A stretch of DNA of 64,000 nt from Nitrosospira sp. Nsp11 (GTDB lineage: Bacteria > Pseudomonadota > Gammaproteobacteria > Burkholderiales > Nitrosomonadaceae). Every line of letters begins with the position of its first letter. Position 1 is the first letter of the stretch. Positions 8,641-18,669 of this stretch are shown piece by piece. The notes under the pieces are model-generated. The model was not told the DNA's origin. It did not search any database and worked only from the letters and a program-made list of their open reading frames with translations. The translations under genes and the position numbers were made by a program. The stretch lies in NCBI RefSeq assembly GCF_900142705.1, contig NZ_FRBV01000001.1:186001-250000 (forward strand), written 5' to 3'.

Positions 8641-10356
8641 TTATTGTTCAGTATTTTTAACATCCATCTTGGCTTTAAGCAACGCGCCCAAACTGGTGGT
8701 TCCCGCGCTCGCAGCACTATCCACTGTGACCTTGTGCATGGCGTCGGATTCTTCCGCCATATCCTTGGCCTTGATGGAAAGATTAATGCCGCGGTTCTTG
8801 CGATCGACATTGATGATCATTGCCTCGACCGTATCGCCTTCCTTCAAGTGCGAGCGGATGTCCTCGACCCTGTCGCGCGAAACTTCGGATGCACGCAGGT
8901 AGCCTTCGACGTCATTCTCCAGCGCGATTACCGCACCCTTGGCATCAATTGACTTGACCGTGCCTTTGACGAGACTATTCTTATCGTTTATCGAGACAAA
9001 ACTGTTGAATGGGTCGCCTTCCAACTGTTTGATACCCAGCGAAATGCGTTCACGTTCGACATCAATGGATAGCACCATGGCCTCAACTTCGTCGCCTTTC
9101 TTATAATTGCGAACTGCTTCTTCACCCGGCTGACTCCAGGATAGATCGGAAAGATGCACCAACCCGTCTATTCCGCCCTGCAATCCGATGAAAACACCAA
9201 AATCCGTGATGGACTTGATTTGCCCGCGCACTTTGTCGCCTTTTTGATGGTTCATCGCAAAGTCGTCCCATGGATTGACCTTGCATTGCTTCATGCCGAG
9301 CGAGATACGCCGCCGCTCCTCATCGATTTCCAGGATCATCACTTCCACTTCGTCACCCAACTGCACCACTTTGGAGGGGTACACGTTTTTGTTGGTCCAA
9401 TCCATTTCAGAGACATGCACCAGCCCTTCGATACCCTGCTCAATTTCAACAAACGCGCCATAATCAGTCAGATTGCTGACTTTTCCGAATAGGCGGGTAT
9501 GCGGCGGATAACGCCGGGAGAGCCCGACCCATGGGTCTTCGCTCAATTGCTTCATGCCTAGTGATACGCGATTCTTTTCCTGATCGAACTTAAGCACCTT
9601 GGCGGTCACTTCATCACCAACGCTGATGACCTCGGAAGGATGTTTTACTCGCCGCCATGCAAGATCCGTGATGTGCAACAGTCCGTCTATGCCGCCCAAG
9701 TCCACGAATGCGCCATAATCAGTTATGTTCTTGACAATACCCTTGACTATTGCACCTTCCGTCAAATTCGCAAGCAGCGTTTGGCGATCCGCGCCCTGGC
9801 TTTCTTCCAGAACCGCGCGACGCGATACAACCACATTGTTGCGCTTGCGATCAAGTTTGATGACCTTGAATTCCATCTCTTTGTTTTCGTATGGCGTCGT
9901 ATCCTTGACCGGACGGATATCCACCAGCGAACCCGGAAGAAAAGCGCGTATGCCGTTAATCATGGCAGTCAGACCACCCTTGACCTTGCCGCTTACGATG
10001 CCGGAGACAATGGCGCCGCTTTCCATCGCGGCCTCCAGGTCATGCCAGGCCGTGAGCCGTTTGGCCTTATCGCGCGATAACCGGGTTTCGCCGTAGCCAT
10101 CCTCGAGCGCTTCGATGGCGACACTAACGAAATCGCCGGCCTTGACCTCGATTTCGCCTTTATCGTTCTTGAATTCTTCGACAGGGATGAAGCTTTCCGA
10201 TTTCAGTCCGGCGTTTACAACCACAATGTTGTAATCAACACGAACAACCTGGGCGGTGATGACTTCACCGACACGCATTTCCTGGCGGGAAAGACTTTCT
10301 TCAAATAACGCCGCAAAACTTTCGGAAGAATCTATAGCGGGGGAAGCGATAATCAT
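8641..10356 (-). CDS. rpsA: 30S ribosomal protein S1
   Basis: A 571-residue protein with six tandem S1 RNA-binding repeats of 70-85 residues. They are recognisable by recurring blocks such as [30 protein letters not shown] and the spacer phrase [13 protein letters not shown]1 brings mRNA to the 30S subunit and is essential in Gram-negative bacteria. Length and repeat number match the proteobacterial form. It sits between cmk (390 bp upstream) and ihfB (9 bp downstream). Confidence 0.98.
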   Translation of the reverse strand: MIIASPAIDSSESFAALFEESLSRQEMRVGEVITAQVVRVDYNIVVVNAGLKSESFIPVEEFKNDKGEIEVKAGDFVSVAIEALEDGYGETRLSRDKAKRLTAWHDLEAAMESGAIVSGIVSGKVKGGLTAMINGIRAFLPGSLVDIRPVKDTTPYENKEMEFKVIKLDRKRNNVVVSRRAVLEESQGADRQTLLANLTEGAIVKGIVKNITDYGAFVDLGGIDGLLHITDLAWRRVKHPSEVISVGDEVTAKVLKFDQEKNRVSLGMKQLSEDPWVGLSRRYPPHTRLFGKVSNLTDYGAFVEIEQGIEGLVHVSEMDWTNKNVYPSKVVQLGDEVEVMILEIDEERRRISLGMKQCKVNPWDDFAMNHQKGDKVRGQIKSITDFGVFIGLQGGIDGLVHLSDLSWSQPGEEAVRNYKKGDEVEAMVLSIDVERERISLGIKQLEGDPFNSFVSINDKNSLVKGTVKSIDAKGAVIALENDVEGYLRASEVSRDRVEDIRSHLKEGDTVEAMIINVDRKNRGINLSIKAKDMAEESDAMHKVTVDSAASAGTTSLGALLKAKMDVKNTEQ

Positions 10357-10745
10357 TGTAAAAGATACCTGATTTGGGATCCCGTCAAGGAAAATCGACG
10401 GGGTTAAAAGTTAATAATAAGTGCCCGATCAGAACACGCTCTCCTTTTGCTCGGAAAAAGCGTGATCAGACAGCACCAGCCATACTCCTTGACTACTTGA
10501 TCAATTACCTGGACAACTCTATTTCAATATTTCAACTATTTCTCATGCGCCGAGAACTGAATCTTCGCCATAACGCACCGTTTTATCCATAACACGTATT
10601 AGTCGAACGTGCTATTATCATACTGTAGCGTTTGCGGCGCCTGCATTCTTCTTTTACTTTCTATTCTTTTTTTCGGCTCGCTCGCTGCGGCTGCTGCCTA
10701 CCTGATGATGCAAGTGCATTGACAGGCGCAGCTAACTTCAATTCT
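10357..10745. other. 389 bp intergenic region upstream of rpsA
   Basis: No coding sequence is supported. The half near rpsA is AT-rich and would form the rpsA leader. A GATAAT/TATGAT-like -10 sequence is visible on the minus strand around plus 10614-10622, but no good -35 partner was found. The length suggests that rpsA has its own promoter besides read-through from cmk, and S1 often controls its own translation through the leader; no such structure was verified here. Confidence 0.35.
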
Positions 10746-11426
10746 TCATTTGCGGGCTTTTGCACGGATTTCAGTATATTGCTTTAGTACGCTATCCACT
10801 GCTTGTGTTATATCGAGGAAAGTCGTATCCAGCAACGTTGTATCCGTACCCAGCTGCAGGGGCGCCACGCTCCGATTACTGTCGCGGGCATCGCGGTCTC
10901 GTATATCCTGCAAAAGGGTGGCAATATTAGCACCTATCCCTTTTTCCATCAACTGCTTATGGCGCCGTTGCGCTCGCGTTTCAGCGCTTGCGGTGAGAAA
11001 TATTTTGAGAATGGCATCGGGAAAAACGACCGATCCCATATCGCGGCCGTCCGCCACCAGGCCGGGAAGCTGGCAAAATGCACGCTGCCGCGCTAATAGC
11101 GCGGCTCTAACCAGCGGATAAGCAGCTATTCTGGAAGCCGAGTTGCCGCACTCTTCCGTGCGAATCGCATCGGTGACGCTTTCATTGCCCAGTCGGATTT
11201 CTTCATCCTTAAAGACGACATCCAGGCCTGCGGCAACATCGCTTATTGTCCTTTCATCGGCCAGGTCGACCTTAGCACGCATCGTTGCCAGCGCCACCAA
11301 CCGGTAGAGCGCACCACTGTCGAGATAGTGAAATCCCAGTTTTGCCGCCACCCGTTGCGCAACCGTACCCTTGCCCGAAGCCGAAGGGCCATCAATGGCG
11401 ATAACGGGAACATCATTAGTATTCAT
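10746..11426 (-). CDS. cmk: Cytidylate kinase
   Basis: Phosphorylates CMP and dCMP using ATP. From the ATG at 11426 the protein has 226 residues. It has the P-loop [16 protein letters not shown] near the N terminus, the [12 protein letters not shown] substrate-binding helix, [16 protein letters not shown], and the Arg-rich lid [18 protein letters not shown] (starting LLQ). An in-frame start five codons upstream is possible but adds nothing conserved. It lies between aroA and rpsA, as in most proteobacteria. Confidence 0.96.
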   Translation of the reverse strand: MNTNDVPVIAIDGPSASGKGTVAQRVAAKLGFHYLDSGALYRLVALATMRAKVDLADERTISDVAAGLDVVFKDEEIRLGNESVTDAIRTEECGNSASRIAAYPLVRAALLARQRAFCQLPGLVADGRDMGSVVFPDAILKIFLTASAETRAQRRHKQLMEKGIGANIATLLQDIRDRDARDSNRSVAPLQLGTDTTLLDTTFLDITQAVDSVLKQYTEIRAKARK

Positions 11427-11465
11427 GAAATACAACCTCAATAAAATTCACTCGGCTTCTGCCGG

Positions 11466-12833
11466 TCAGGGATTGGCTATGGCCGCGAACTTTTCAAAAT
11501 AGTCAGGAAAAGTCTTGGCGACGCAACGGGGATCGTTTATACGCACAGGCGCGCCAAAAGACGCCAGCGAAAAGCACATGGCCATCCGGTGGTCATCGTA
11601 CGTATCAATTGCTGCATCCTTGGTGAGCCTACCGGCTGGCGGAGTGATACGCAGGAAATTCGCGCCCTCCTCCACCACTGCACCCAACTTGCGCAATTCC
11701 TTTGCCACTGCCGCGAGACGATCGGTTTCTTTCACCCGCCAACTGGCGATATTCCTGAGCGTGGTGGTACCAGCAGCAAACAACGCCGCCACCGCAAGCG
11801 TCATGGCTGCGTCCGGAATATGGTTGCAGTCGAGGTCAACGGCTCGCAGGCCACCAGATGCTGGGGCGCTTGCCTCGATCCAGTTAATGCCCACGCTGAT
11901 GCGCGCTCCCATTTCTTCCAGCACTTCGGCAAAACGGACATCTCCCTGAAGGCTGTCCTGTCCGATGCCCTCTACTCGCACCGGGCCGGTACCGATGGCG
12001 CCGGCGGCAAGGAAATACGAAGCGGAGGATGCGTCGCCCTCGACAAATATCTCCCCGGGGCTGCGATAGCGTTGGCCTGAACGCATAGTGAAGCGCTGCC
12101 ATTCCTCACGCTCCACCTGCACGCCGAAACGAGCCATCAGTGCTATGGTCAACTCGATATATGGTCGCGAGATCAACTCTCCCGCCACCGTTATCGTCGA
12201 CGTATGATTGAAGCGCATTGCGGATAAGGGCAAAGCCATCAGCAGACCCGTCAGGAACTGGCTGGATACATCACCCTTCACCGTTATCTCCTCTCCGTGG
12301 ATGCACCCTGGCTTGATTTGAAGCGGCGGAAAACCTTCATTTTCCAGATAGGTTATCTCCGCCCCCCACTGGCGTAGCGCACTCACCAGGTCGCCGATAG
12401 GGCGCTCATGCATGCGCGGTACACCGGATAATTTGTAATATCCCTGAGCCAGCGCCAGCACGGCCGTCAAAGGACGGAAAGCCGTGCCTGCATTGCCCAG
12501 GAATAAACTCGCTTCACTGACGGGAAAACGGAGAGGCAACTGTCCGCCTATGCCTTGCACCCGATAACTATTTTCATTGATCCGGACGATGGGCACACCC
12601 AGCGCCTCAAGTGCCTCCAGCATCCGCGCCGTATCGTCGGAAATAAGCAGATCACGTATGACTGTCGCGCCGTCGGCCAATGCAGCAAGCAATAGTATGC
12701 GGTTGGAAATGCTTTTAGAGCCAGGCAAGCGCACCGCGCCCTGAGCAGTCTTGACTGCCGGGAGATCAATAAAACTCACGCCGTGCCTTATAGGTCGTGG
12801 GGTCATCTTCGTCGATATGAATAAGGGTTGCAT
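11466..12833 (-). CDS. aroA: 3-phosphoshikimate 1-carboxyvinyltransferase (EPSP synthase)
   Basis: Sixth step of the shikimate pathway. The sequence has the class I EPSP synthase motifs [57 protein letters not shown], the [17 protein letters not shown] block and [10 protein letters not shown] near the end. Two ATG starts are possible, at 12833 (455 residues) and 12806 (446 residues). Neither has a clear ribosome-binding site; the shorter form is closer to the usual length of about 430. It is first gene of an aroA-cmk-rpsA-ihfB run. Confidence 0.95.
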   Translation of the reverse strand: MQPLFISTKMTPRPIRHGVSFIDLPAVKTAQGAVRLPGSKSISNRILLLAALADGATVIRDLLISDDTARMLEALEALGVPIVRINENSYRVQGIGGQLPLRFPVSEASLFLGNAGTAFRPLTAVLALAQGYYKLSGVPRMHERPIGDLVSALRQWGAEITYLENEGFPPLQIKPGCIHGEEITVKGDVSSQFLTGLLMALPLSAMRFNHTSTITVAGELISRPYIELTIALMARFGVQVEREEWQRFTMRSGQRYRSPGEIFVEGDASSASYFLAAGAIGTGPVRVEGIGQDSLQGDVRFAEVLEEMGARISVGINWIEASAPASGGLRAVDLDCNHIPDAAMTLAVAALFAAGTTTLRNIASWRVKETDRLAAVAKELRKLGAVVEEGANFLRITPPAGRLTKDAAIDTYDDHRMAMCFSLASFGAPVRINDPRCVAKTFPDYFEKFAAIANP

Positions 12834-13379
12834 GAAGACTCGAACATTATCCTGCCCTCTCTTTAAGATTCAATGCAGTGTCAGCGTTAATGAGATTCAA
12901 TGCAGTATCAGCGTTAAGAAGCAGCGCCGTTCCTGGTTTACAATACTTGCGGATGCTGGACGCACGGCTTGAATAAGTGCTCTCGTTTCCGGAGCAGGCT
13001 GCAAGCATCAAAGTAGTGCCTGAAGAGTTGGGCCTCGCCTGCGTCCTTCGGTAAACCTCAGCCAAATGGTTACTCCGACGCTTATACTCATGTTAAAATA
13101 ACTCAATGATTTCAGACGGATATTATAGGAAAAACAGCGTAAACCCTGCGATAAACCAAGTATTATAATCAATACGTCTTGAATAAACATTAAACCTGCT
13201 GTTCTGATGGACGCGCAGCTTCCGGTTGCGTCATCACCCAGGTTGCAAGAAAGCCTATCTCGAACGGGTTGGGCAGATTGAAACGATTTTAAGTTTTTTC
13301 TTCCAAACATGCCCCATCCTCACGTGCGTCATATTCGCGAGCAGGTTGGCCCGGAATCCATACTGAAGGAAGTCGCAGC
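12834..13379. other. 546 bp intergenic region between divergent aroA and cysK
   Basis: No gene is supported. Near aroA it carries a 27 bp tandem duplication (listed separately). Near 13165-13170 there is a consensus TATAAT on the plus strand that could serve cysK, though its -35 partner is poor. AAGGAAG about 9 bp before 13380 is the cysK ribosome-binding site. Confidence 0.4.
12866..12918. repeat. 27 bp tandem duplication upstream of aroA
   Basis: Two adjacent units starting AGATTCAATGCAGT, continuing (G or A)TCAGCGTTAA, with a period of 27 bp. The units differ at one internal base and at their ends. The duplication lies 33-85 bp upstream of the longer aroA start, within its probable leader or promoter. 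Function unknown. Confidence 0.8.
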
Positions 13380-14375
13380 ATGCCGCGTTGGTTCAAGGAT
13401 AACTCGCTGTCTATCGGACATACGCCGTTGGTTCAGCTTAACCGCATTACCGACGGCGCTCCCGCAACGGTACTGGCCAAGATCGAGGGACGTAACCCTG
13501 CTTATTCCGTAAAATGTCGAATTGGCACGGCGATGATCGAGGACGCGGAAAAGCGCGGACTACTCCATACGGGAACAGAACTGGTAGAACCGACGAGCGG
13601 CAACACCGGCATCGCACTGGCTTCCGTTGCGGCCTCCCGCGGCATACCGCTGACCTTGACCATGCCGGAAACCATGAGCGTGGAACGGCGTAAATTGCTT
13701 GGCGCCTATGGGGCAAAACTGGTATTGACGGAAGGCGCACGGGGAATGAAAGGCGCCGTGTTGAAAGCCGAGGAAATTGTTGCCTCTGATCCTGACCGGT
13801 ATGTATTGCTTCAGCAATTCAACAACCCAGCCAACCCGGCCATCCATGAACGCACTACCGGGCCGGAAATCTGGAATGATACCGAGGGCGCCATTGATAT
13901 TTTTGTTTCCGGCGTGGGTACAGGCGGTACTATAACCGGCGTTTCGCGCTACATCAAAAATACAAAGGGGAAAACGATCATTTCTGTTGCGGTTGAACCA
14001 TCCGCCAGTCCGGTATTGACTCAATTACGTGCGGGTGAGTCGCTGAAACCCGGACCGCACAAAATTCCTGGAATTGGCGCCGGTTTCGTTCCGGAGAATT
14101 TAGACCTGTCGCTGGTGGACGATATCGAGCAGGTCAGCAATGAAGATGCGTTGCGCTATGCCCGCCGCCTTGCCCGCGAAGAAGGCATTATTTCCGGAAT
14201 TTCATGCGGGGCGGCTGTGGCGGTGGCTATACGCTATGCCAAGCGTCGGGAAAACGCAGGAAAAACCATCGTCGTAATCCTTCCCGATTCGGGAGAACGT
14301 TACTTGAGTTCCATTCTCTTCGAGGATGTGCTTGATGGCCAGGGTGCGGTGCATGATCCTAAATCCGGTAGTTGA
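13380..14375 (+). CDS. cysK: Cysteine synthase A (O-acetylserine sulfhydrylase)
   Basis: PLP enzyme that makes cysteine from O-acetylserine and sulfide. The 331 residues follow CysK closely: [19 protein letters not shown], the PLP lysine K45 in [26 protein letters not shown], the glycine-rich phosphate loop [15 protein letters not shown] and [13 protein letters not shown]. The mobile-loop and substrate motifs are those of CysK rather than CysM. epsC, which supplies its substrate, follows 218 bp downstream, and the two enzymes could form the cysteine synthase complex. Confidence 0.95.
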   Translation: MPRWFKDNSLSIGHTPLVQLNRITDGAPATVLAKIEGRNPAYSVKCRIGTAMIEDAEKRGLLHTGTELVEPTSGNTGIALASVAASRGIPLTLTMPETMSVERRKLLGAYGAKLVLTEGARGMKGAVLKAEEIVASDPDRYVLLQQFNNPANPAIHERTTGPEIWNDTEGAIDIFVSGVGTGGTITGVSRYIKNTKGKTIISVAVEPSASPVLTQLRAGESLKPGPHKIPGIGAGFVPENLDLSLVDDIEQVSNEDALRYARRLAREEGIISGISCGAAVAVAIRYAKRRENAGKTIVVILPDSGERYLSSILFEDVLDGQGAVHDPKSGS

Positions 14376-14466
14376 CCGCTCATTTGATAGATCAGTGTCA
14401 TGATTAATAACAATATTTCATTTTATTTGACGCCCACCTTCCGGGTGAGGTCGCTACGGGGAGAAT

Positions 14467-14564
14467 TGCACAGTTTTTGCGGCACATGGCTGCGTTGCAA
14501 CTCCTTGGAATGGAATGACCATTCCGCGTTGTTGCGCCTTGCCCTGCACCTCAAAAACTGTGCA
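14467..14564. repeat. 98 bp imperfect palindrome between cysK and epsC
   Basis: The outer arms are perfect 13-mers (TGCACAGTTTTTG at 14467-14479 and its complement at 14552-14564). Aligning the left half with the reverse complement of the right half shows about 75% identity to the centre near 14515, where GGAATGG faces CCATTCC. It is not a simple intrinsic terminator, because the arms are long and no T-run follows. It could be a mobile-repeat relic, or fold in mRNA and set the cysK/epsC ratio. Confidence 0.8.
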
Positions 14565-14593
14565 CTTCCCCCCGTCCAACTACCGGATTTAGG

Positions 14594-15547
14594 ATGATGG
14601 CAAAATCAGGAAAGACAGGATACTCATCATCGAAAGGGGCAGGTTTGGAAATCGACAAGGTTGTGGCCGAGCTACGGGCCTTGCGTGTGAAATCACTGGA
14701 AAACCGGCAGAGGCGCGACAGGCCGCCCAAGCTCCCCTCCCGCAAGGTACTGGTCGGGATCGCGGATGGGTTGAGCGCCGTGTTGTTTCCGAACCGCCTG
14801 GGCTTACCCGAACTCACCAATGAGAGTGTCGATTATTACGTCGGGCACACGTTGGATGTCACGCTCCGCGAACTATTGGTTCAAGTGCGCCGTGAACTGC
14901 GCTTTACTTCCGGCCTGGAAACCGCAAGCAATTCGGATCGAGAACAGGCCGCGGCTATCACCCAGGCGTTCGCCCGGCAATTACCCCATATCCGAACTTT
15001 GCTGGAAAGCGACATCCAGGCAGCGTACGAGGGCGATCCGGCGGCCCGCAGCCTGGACGAGGTATTGGTCTGTTACCCGGGCATTATGGCCATTACGCAT
15101 TATCGCCTCGCGCATGAACTGCACTGTCTGGGCGCACCGCTGATTGCACGCATGATTTCGGAAATCGCCCATTCCGCCACTGGTATTGAGATTCATCCAG
15201 GGGCGAAGATTGGAGGCAGTTTTTTTATCGATCACGGCACCGGTGTAGTCATCGGCGAAACCGCCATCATTGGCGAACACGTGCGCCTGTATCAGGCCGT
15301 GACGCTGGGCGCAAAACGCTTCCCCACGGATGAGCATGGTGCGCTGGTAAAAGGGAACATTCGGCACCCTATTGTCGAGGATGATGTAATTATCTACGCT
15401 GGCGCCACCATTCTTGGCCGTATCACCATCGGGCGCGGCTCGACCATCGGCGGCAACGTCTGGCTTACGCGCAGCATTCCGCCCGGCAGTATTATCTCGC
15501 AAGCGCAAATACGTAATGAGGTATATGACGGCGGCGCCGGCATTTAA
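14594..15547 (+). CDS. epsC: Serine O-acetyltransferase, EpsC type
   Basis: Makes O-acetylserine, the substrate of the upstream CysK. The 317-residue protein has an N-terminal helical region of about 160 residues. A left-handed beta-helix of hexapeptide repeats follows: GIEIHPGAKIGGSFFIDHGTG, VVIGETAIIGEHVRLYQAV, then YAGATILGRITIGRGSTIGG. The catalytic His lies in IDHGTG. The long N-terminal part and the RYLAHEL-like THYRLAHEL motif fit the EpsC/long SAT group rather than E. coli CysE. The first residue may be either of two consecutive Met codons. Confidence 0.93.
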   Translation: MMAKSGKTGYSSSKGAGLEIDKVVAELRALRVKSLENRQRRDRPPKLPSRKVLVGIADGLSAVLFPNRLGLPELTNESVDYYVGHTLDVTLRELLVQVRRELRFTSGLETASNSDREQAAAITQAFARQLPHIRTLLESDIQAAYEGDPAARSLDEVLVCYPGIMAITHYRLAHELHCLGAPLIARMISEIAHSATGIEIHPGAKIGGSFFIDHGTGVVIGETAIIGEHVRLYQAVTLGAKRFPTDEHGALVKGNIRHPIVEDDVIIYAGATILGRITIGRGSTIGGNVWLTRSIPPGSIISQAQIRNEVYDGGAGI

Positions 15548-15774
15548 GCGGGTAATCCATATCGACGTTGATACTGAAATCATTCAGATGCGCTGGATCA
15601 GGTTGGGAATGGATGCGCAGCCAACCGAACTCATCAGGGAGTTAATTGCGTAGAGATGTGCTTGGGCTTTCTGCCCGGGTTGACGTTAGGTGAGCCACTA
15701 CTTAGACTCCATAGACTGTGCAAGATACAGGAACGCCTCACTTTTCGAGTAGAACAGCAACAATACAAAATATT

Positions 15775-16608
15775 ATGCACCCGAATTGCATTAAGTGCGG
15801 AAGTAAAAAAACGCACAGCTCTCGTGCCCGGCCTGGGGAACGGACAGTGTCCATGCTGTTCCTTCGGCCTGTACGCTGCCGCGATTGCAGACAACGCTTT
15901 TGGGTGCGAAACCCCCATGCTTATGTTGCAGTGGGATCTGCCCTAACCGTGGGTGCGATACTGATTGCGTTGGTCTGGCTAGTCATAGAAGAGAACATGG
16001 CTGACTATTACGTTGGGCCCGTATCTGAAATCGAGCTGGAGAATCCCGCTATTCCCGGCAATGGCAACCCCGGACGCGATCATGAAGAACACTTGAATGC
16101 GGCGACCACCGGCGTCAAACCTCCTGCCGGAACGGCAGCGACGCGTAACACAGGGCCAGCCTCTCCTGCGACACCAGGTCCGGCGGATGATCATTATTTT
16201 ACGGTGCGGTTGTATCAAGAGAGTGCTGAGAAGGGGGATAGCGATGCGCAGTATAAGCTCGGCCTGTTATATTTGACTGGAAATGGCGCCCTTCAGGATT
16301 TCGCCGAGGCTGCGAAGTGGCTTAAACTGGCAGCAGAACAAGGCTACGGCCCGGCACAGTATGAGCTAGGCCTCATCTACCGCACCGGATATGGCGTGGC
16401 TATCGATCAGGTACAGAGCTACGTATGGCTGAATCTCGCCGCTGCCGCCGGGGTTCAGCAAGCGGTAACGGCTCGGGACGAAATCATGCACACTCTTAGC
16501 CCCAAGCAACTTTTGCAAGCGCAAAAAATCTCGCGTGATTGGCTCTCTGCAAGACTCAAGCCCAAAACAACCGGCGAAAAGGCTAACCAGGCGGAGCCAG
16601 GAGATTAG
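15775..16608 (+). CDS. Zinc-ribbon, transmembrane, Sel1-repeat protein
   Basis: A 277-residue protein from ATG 15775 (a GTG at 15718 would add 19 residues). Order of parts: an N-terminal zinc ribbon with C5-x2-C8 and C35-x2-C38; one membrane segment at about 49-71; a Pro/Thr/Ala-rich linker with low complexity to about residue 145; then two Sel1-type helical repeats (AQYKLGLLYLTGNGALQDF and AQYELGLIYRTGYGVAIDQ) and a third partial one. Sel1 repeats bind other proteins. The likely topology is a cytoplasmic ribbon with a periplasmic repeat domain. Function unknown; no operon partner is evident. Confidence 0.82.
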   Translation: MHPNCIKCGSKKTHSSRARPGERTVSMLFLRPVRCRDCRQRFWVRNPHAYVAVGSALTVGAILIALVWLVIEENMADYYVGPVSEIELENPAIPGNGNPGRDHEEHLNAATTGVKPPAGTAATRNTGPASPATPGPADDHYFTVRLYQESAEKGDSDAQYKLGLLYLTGNGALQDFAEAAKWLKLAAEQGYGPAQYELGLIYRTGYGVAIDQVQSYVWLNLAAAAGVQQAVTARDEIMHTLSPKQLLQAQKISRDWLSARLKPKTTGEKANQAEPGD

Positions 16609-16909
16609 GCAATATATTAAAAGACCAGGAGCCCCTGCAAGGTCGCCTTAACGCTATACCGGGACATAATGCCGGGCAATAGGGCGATGGCAGGGATTGT
16701 GTCTGCGAAACAGCGTTGGCTTACTGGTTACCTCAGCGGGCTTTTCGGTTCATACTCGCCGCACTTATCGTTACCTGGGGTTATTTGAAGTTACAAGTTA
16801 CCTTAGGCAGCCGCTGAGCTAGCTCTTGGCCAGCCACCATGTCATGTTTTTTGCCCTTCCACCTCCAACCGCTTAGGTTCAATGCAGTTATATTGCCGGA
16901 GAAGCCGCC
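16609..16909. other. 301 bp intergenic region
   Basis: Between the Sel1 protein and the FAD oxidoreductase. No conserved frame, tRNA, terminator or convincing promoter was recognised. Confidence 0.4.
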
Positions 16910-18325
16910 ATGAATGAATCATACGATGTCATCATTGTCGGGGCCGGCACTGCGGGTCTGGCTGCATTGAATGAAGTGAAGAAGCAGACATCCAACTTCA
17001 TCCTCATCAACGATGGACCATGGGGAACGGTCTGTGCCCGGGTGGGTTGCATGCCTTCCAAAGCGCTGATCGAGGCAGCGAATACCTTTCACTCTCGCAG
17101 CACGTTTGAGGAATTTGGTATTCGGGAAGCGAGTTCTCTCACACTTGACATTCCTGCTGCGCTGTGGCGTGTACGCCGGCTACGCGATGATTTTGTTGCC
17201 GGCACGCTGAAGATTTCCGAAGCACTGGGCGAGCACGCGATTTCCGGTCGTGCGCGCTTGCTTGGACCAGGAAGGCTGGAAGTAAACGGGCGTGAACTTC
17301 GCGCACGCAGCATTATCATCGCTTCCGGCTCACGCCCGGTCGTCCCTGAGCCATGGCGGGTTTTCGGGAAGCAATTGCTCACTACGGATACATTATTCGA
17401 ACAGCAAACGCTGCCTTCCCGCATGGCAGTGATAGGCTTGGGCCCGGTGGGCGTGGAAATGGCCCAGGCGCTTTCCCGGTTGGGCGTGGATGTCGTGGCG
17501 TTTGGCGAGCAAATCTCGATTGCGGGATTGAAAGACCCCAGCGTGAATGCCGCGGCGATAGAACTTTTGAAACAGGAATTTCCCATTCATCTGGGGCAAA
17601 AGGCTGAGCTACGCGCAACTAACGGCGGTATGCAAGTACATGCCGGAAGTAAAGAGGCCATGGTCGACAGCGTTCTCGTCAGCCTGGGCCGTCGGCCCAA
17701 TATCGACAGCCTTGGGCTGGAAACATTGGGTGTCGAACTCAATGAGCAGGGGCTGCCTTCAGTCGATCCTCATACTATGCAAATAGCCGATCTGCCGGTT
17801 TTCATGGCTGGCGACATCAACGACCACACTCCTCTTCTGCATGAGGCAGCGGATGAGGGATATATCGCCGGAGTCAACGCGACTCAGCGTGATCCCCTGT
17901 ATTTCAAGCGCCGGGTCCCACTTGCGATAGTCTTCACCGATCCGGGCATTGCGATGACAGGCACGCGCTTCGATTCGCTCGACGTCGATACGATACTGAC
18001 GGGAGAAGCGCGTTTTGAACATCAGGGCCGCGCCAGGGTGGCCCAGCGCAACAAGGGCATCCTACGTCTTTATGCCGAACCGGAAAGCGGCCGGCTACTC
18101 GGTGCCGAAATGTGTTCCCCCGCGGGGGAACACATGGCACATTTGGTGGCGCTAGCCATCGAGCGTTCGCTCACGGTACATGATATGCTGCGATTGCCGT
18201 TTTATCACCCCACTCTGGAAGAAGGTTTGCGCAGCGCTTTGCGCCAACTATCGGCACAAGTTCCCGCTTGCGGCAAATCGGATCTTGCCGGCTGCGATGC
18301 ATTCGATTGCGAGGCTCTTAATTAA
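16910..18325 (+). CDS. Dihydrolipoyl dehydrogenase-like FAD disulfide oxidoreductase
   Basis: A 471-residue class I pyridine nucleotide-disulfide oxidoreductase. It has FAD-binding VGAGTAG (10-16), the redox pair C42 and C47 in TVCARVGCMPSK, an NAD-binding GLGPVGVEMAQALSRLG loop, the second FAD motif FMAGDIND, and the C-terminal dimer domain ending in FYHPTLEEGL. The His-x4-Glu catalytic pair of E3 enzymes is kept, though the His preceding it in typical HAHPT is absent. No lipoyl domain and no dehydrogenase-complex genes are adjacent, so it may reduce another disulfide or quinone. CDS certain, substrate not. Confidence 0.85.
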   Translation: MNESYDVIIVGAGTAGLAALNEVKKQTSNFILINDGPWGTVCARVGCMPSKALIEAANTFHSRSTFEEFGIREASSLTLDIPAALWRVRRLRDDFVAGTLKISEALGEHAISGRARLLGPGRLEVNGRELRARSIIIASGSRPVVPEPWRVFGKQLLTTDTLFEQQTLPSRMAVIGLGPVGVEMAQALSRLGVDVVAFGEQISIAGLKDPSVNAAAIELLKQEFPIHLGQKAELRATNGGMQVHAGSKEAMVDSVLVSLGRRPNIDSLGLETLGVELNEQGLPSVDPHTMQIADLPVFMAGDINDHTPLLHEAADEGYIAGVNATQRDPLYFKRRVPLAIVFTDPGIAMTGTRFDSLDVDTILTGEARFEHQGRARVAQRNKGILRLYAEPESGRLLGAEMCSPAGEHMAHLVALAIERSLTVHDMLRLPFYHPTLEEGLRSALRQLSAQVPACGKSDLAGCDAFDCEALN

Positions 18326-18536
18326 TCCTGTTTTGGTCAAACATAGCCGGTTGCGCCGCTCCTTCAATGAGAAAAGGCGCTGAAAGCGCATATAGCAGGG
18401 CCCGTATACGGCACGCCTGAAACAGTACATAAGCAAAGGGACGAAAATCCAGCCAAGGCGGCGCCTCCGCTTCATGTTTATGTGTGAAATACTTGAACAT
18501 TTTAGCGTCCAGGCTGCCAAACTCAATCACAAGCAT
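18318..18536 (-). CDS. Possible small protein (unassigned)
   Basis: A 72-codon frame on the minus strand starting MLVIEFGSLDAKMFKYF, with an AAAGG ribosome-binding site 6 nt before its ATG. It converges on the FAD oxidoreductase gene with an 8 bp stop overlap. No family is recognised and there is no signal peptide. It occupies most of a 344 bp gap otherwise without genes. Coding status is doubtful. Confidence 0.25.
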   Translation of the reverse strand: MLVIEFGSLDAKMFKYFTHKHEAEAPPWLDFRPFAYVLFQACRIRALLYALSAPFLIEGAAQPAMFDQNRIN

Positions 18537-18669
18537 TAACAACCTTTAGGTCAGGAGTAGCAACCCAGGCGGACAACAGGGGTGAATCCTGGCATATTTG
18601 TGCTGGCATGGATATCGAGAACATTTTTGCATAAGCGTTTCGAGCAGGAAAGACCGGGGGATTATTTCT
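18326..18669. other. 344 bp intergenic region
   Basis: Between the FAD oxidoreductase and the CopD-like gene. Apart from the doubtful minus-strand frame at 18318-18536, nothing is recognised. GGGGGA near 18656 is the ribosome-binding site for the next gene. Confidence 0.35.
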
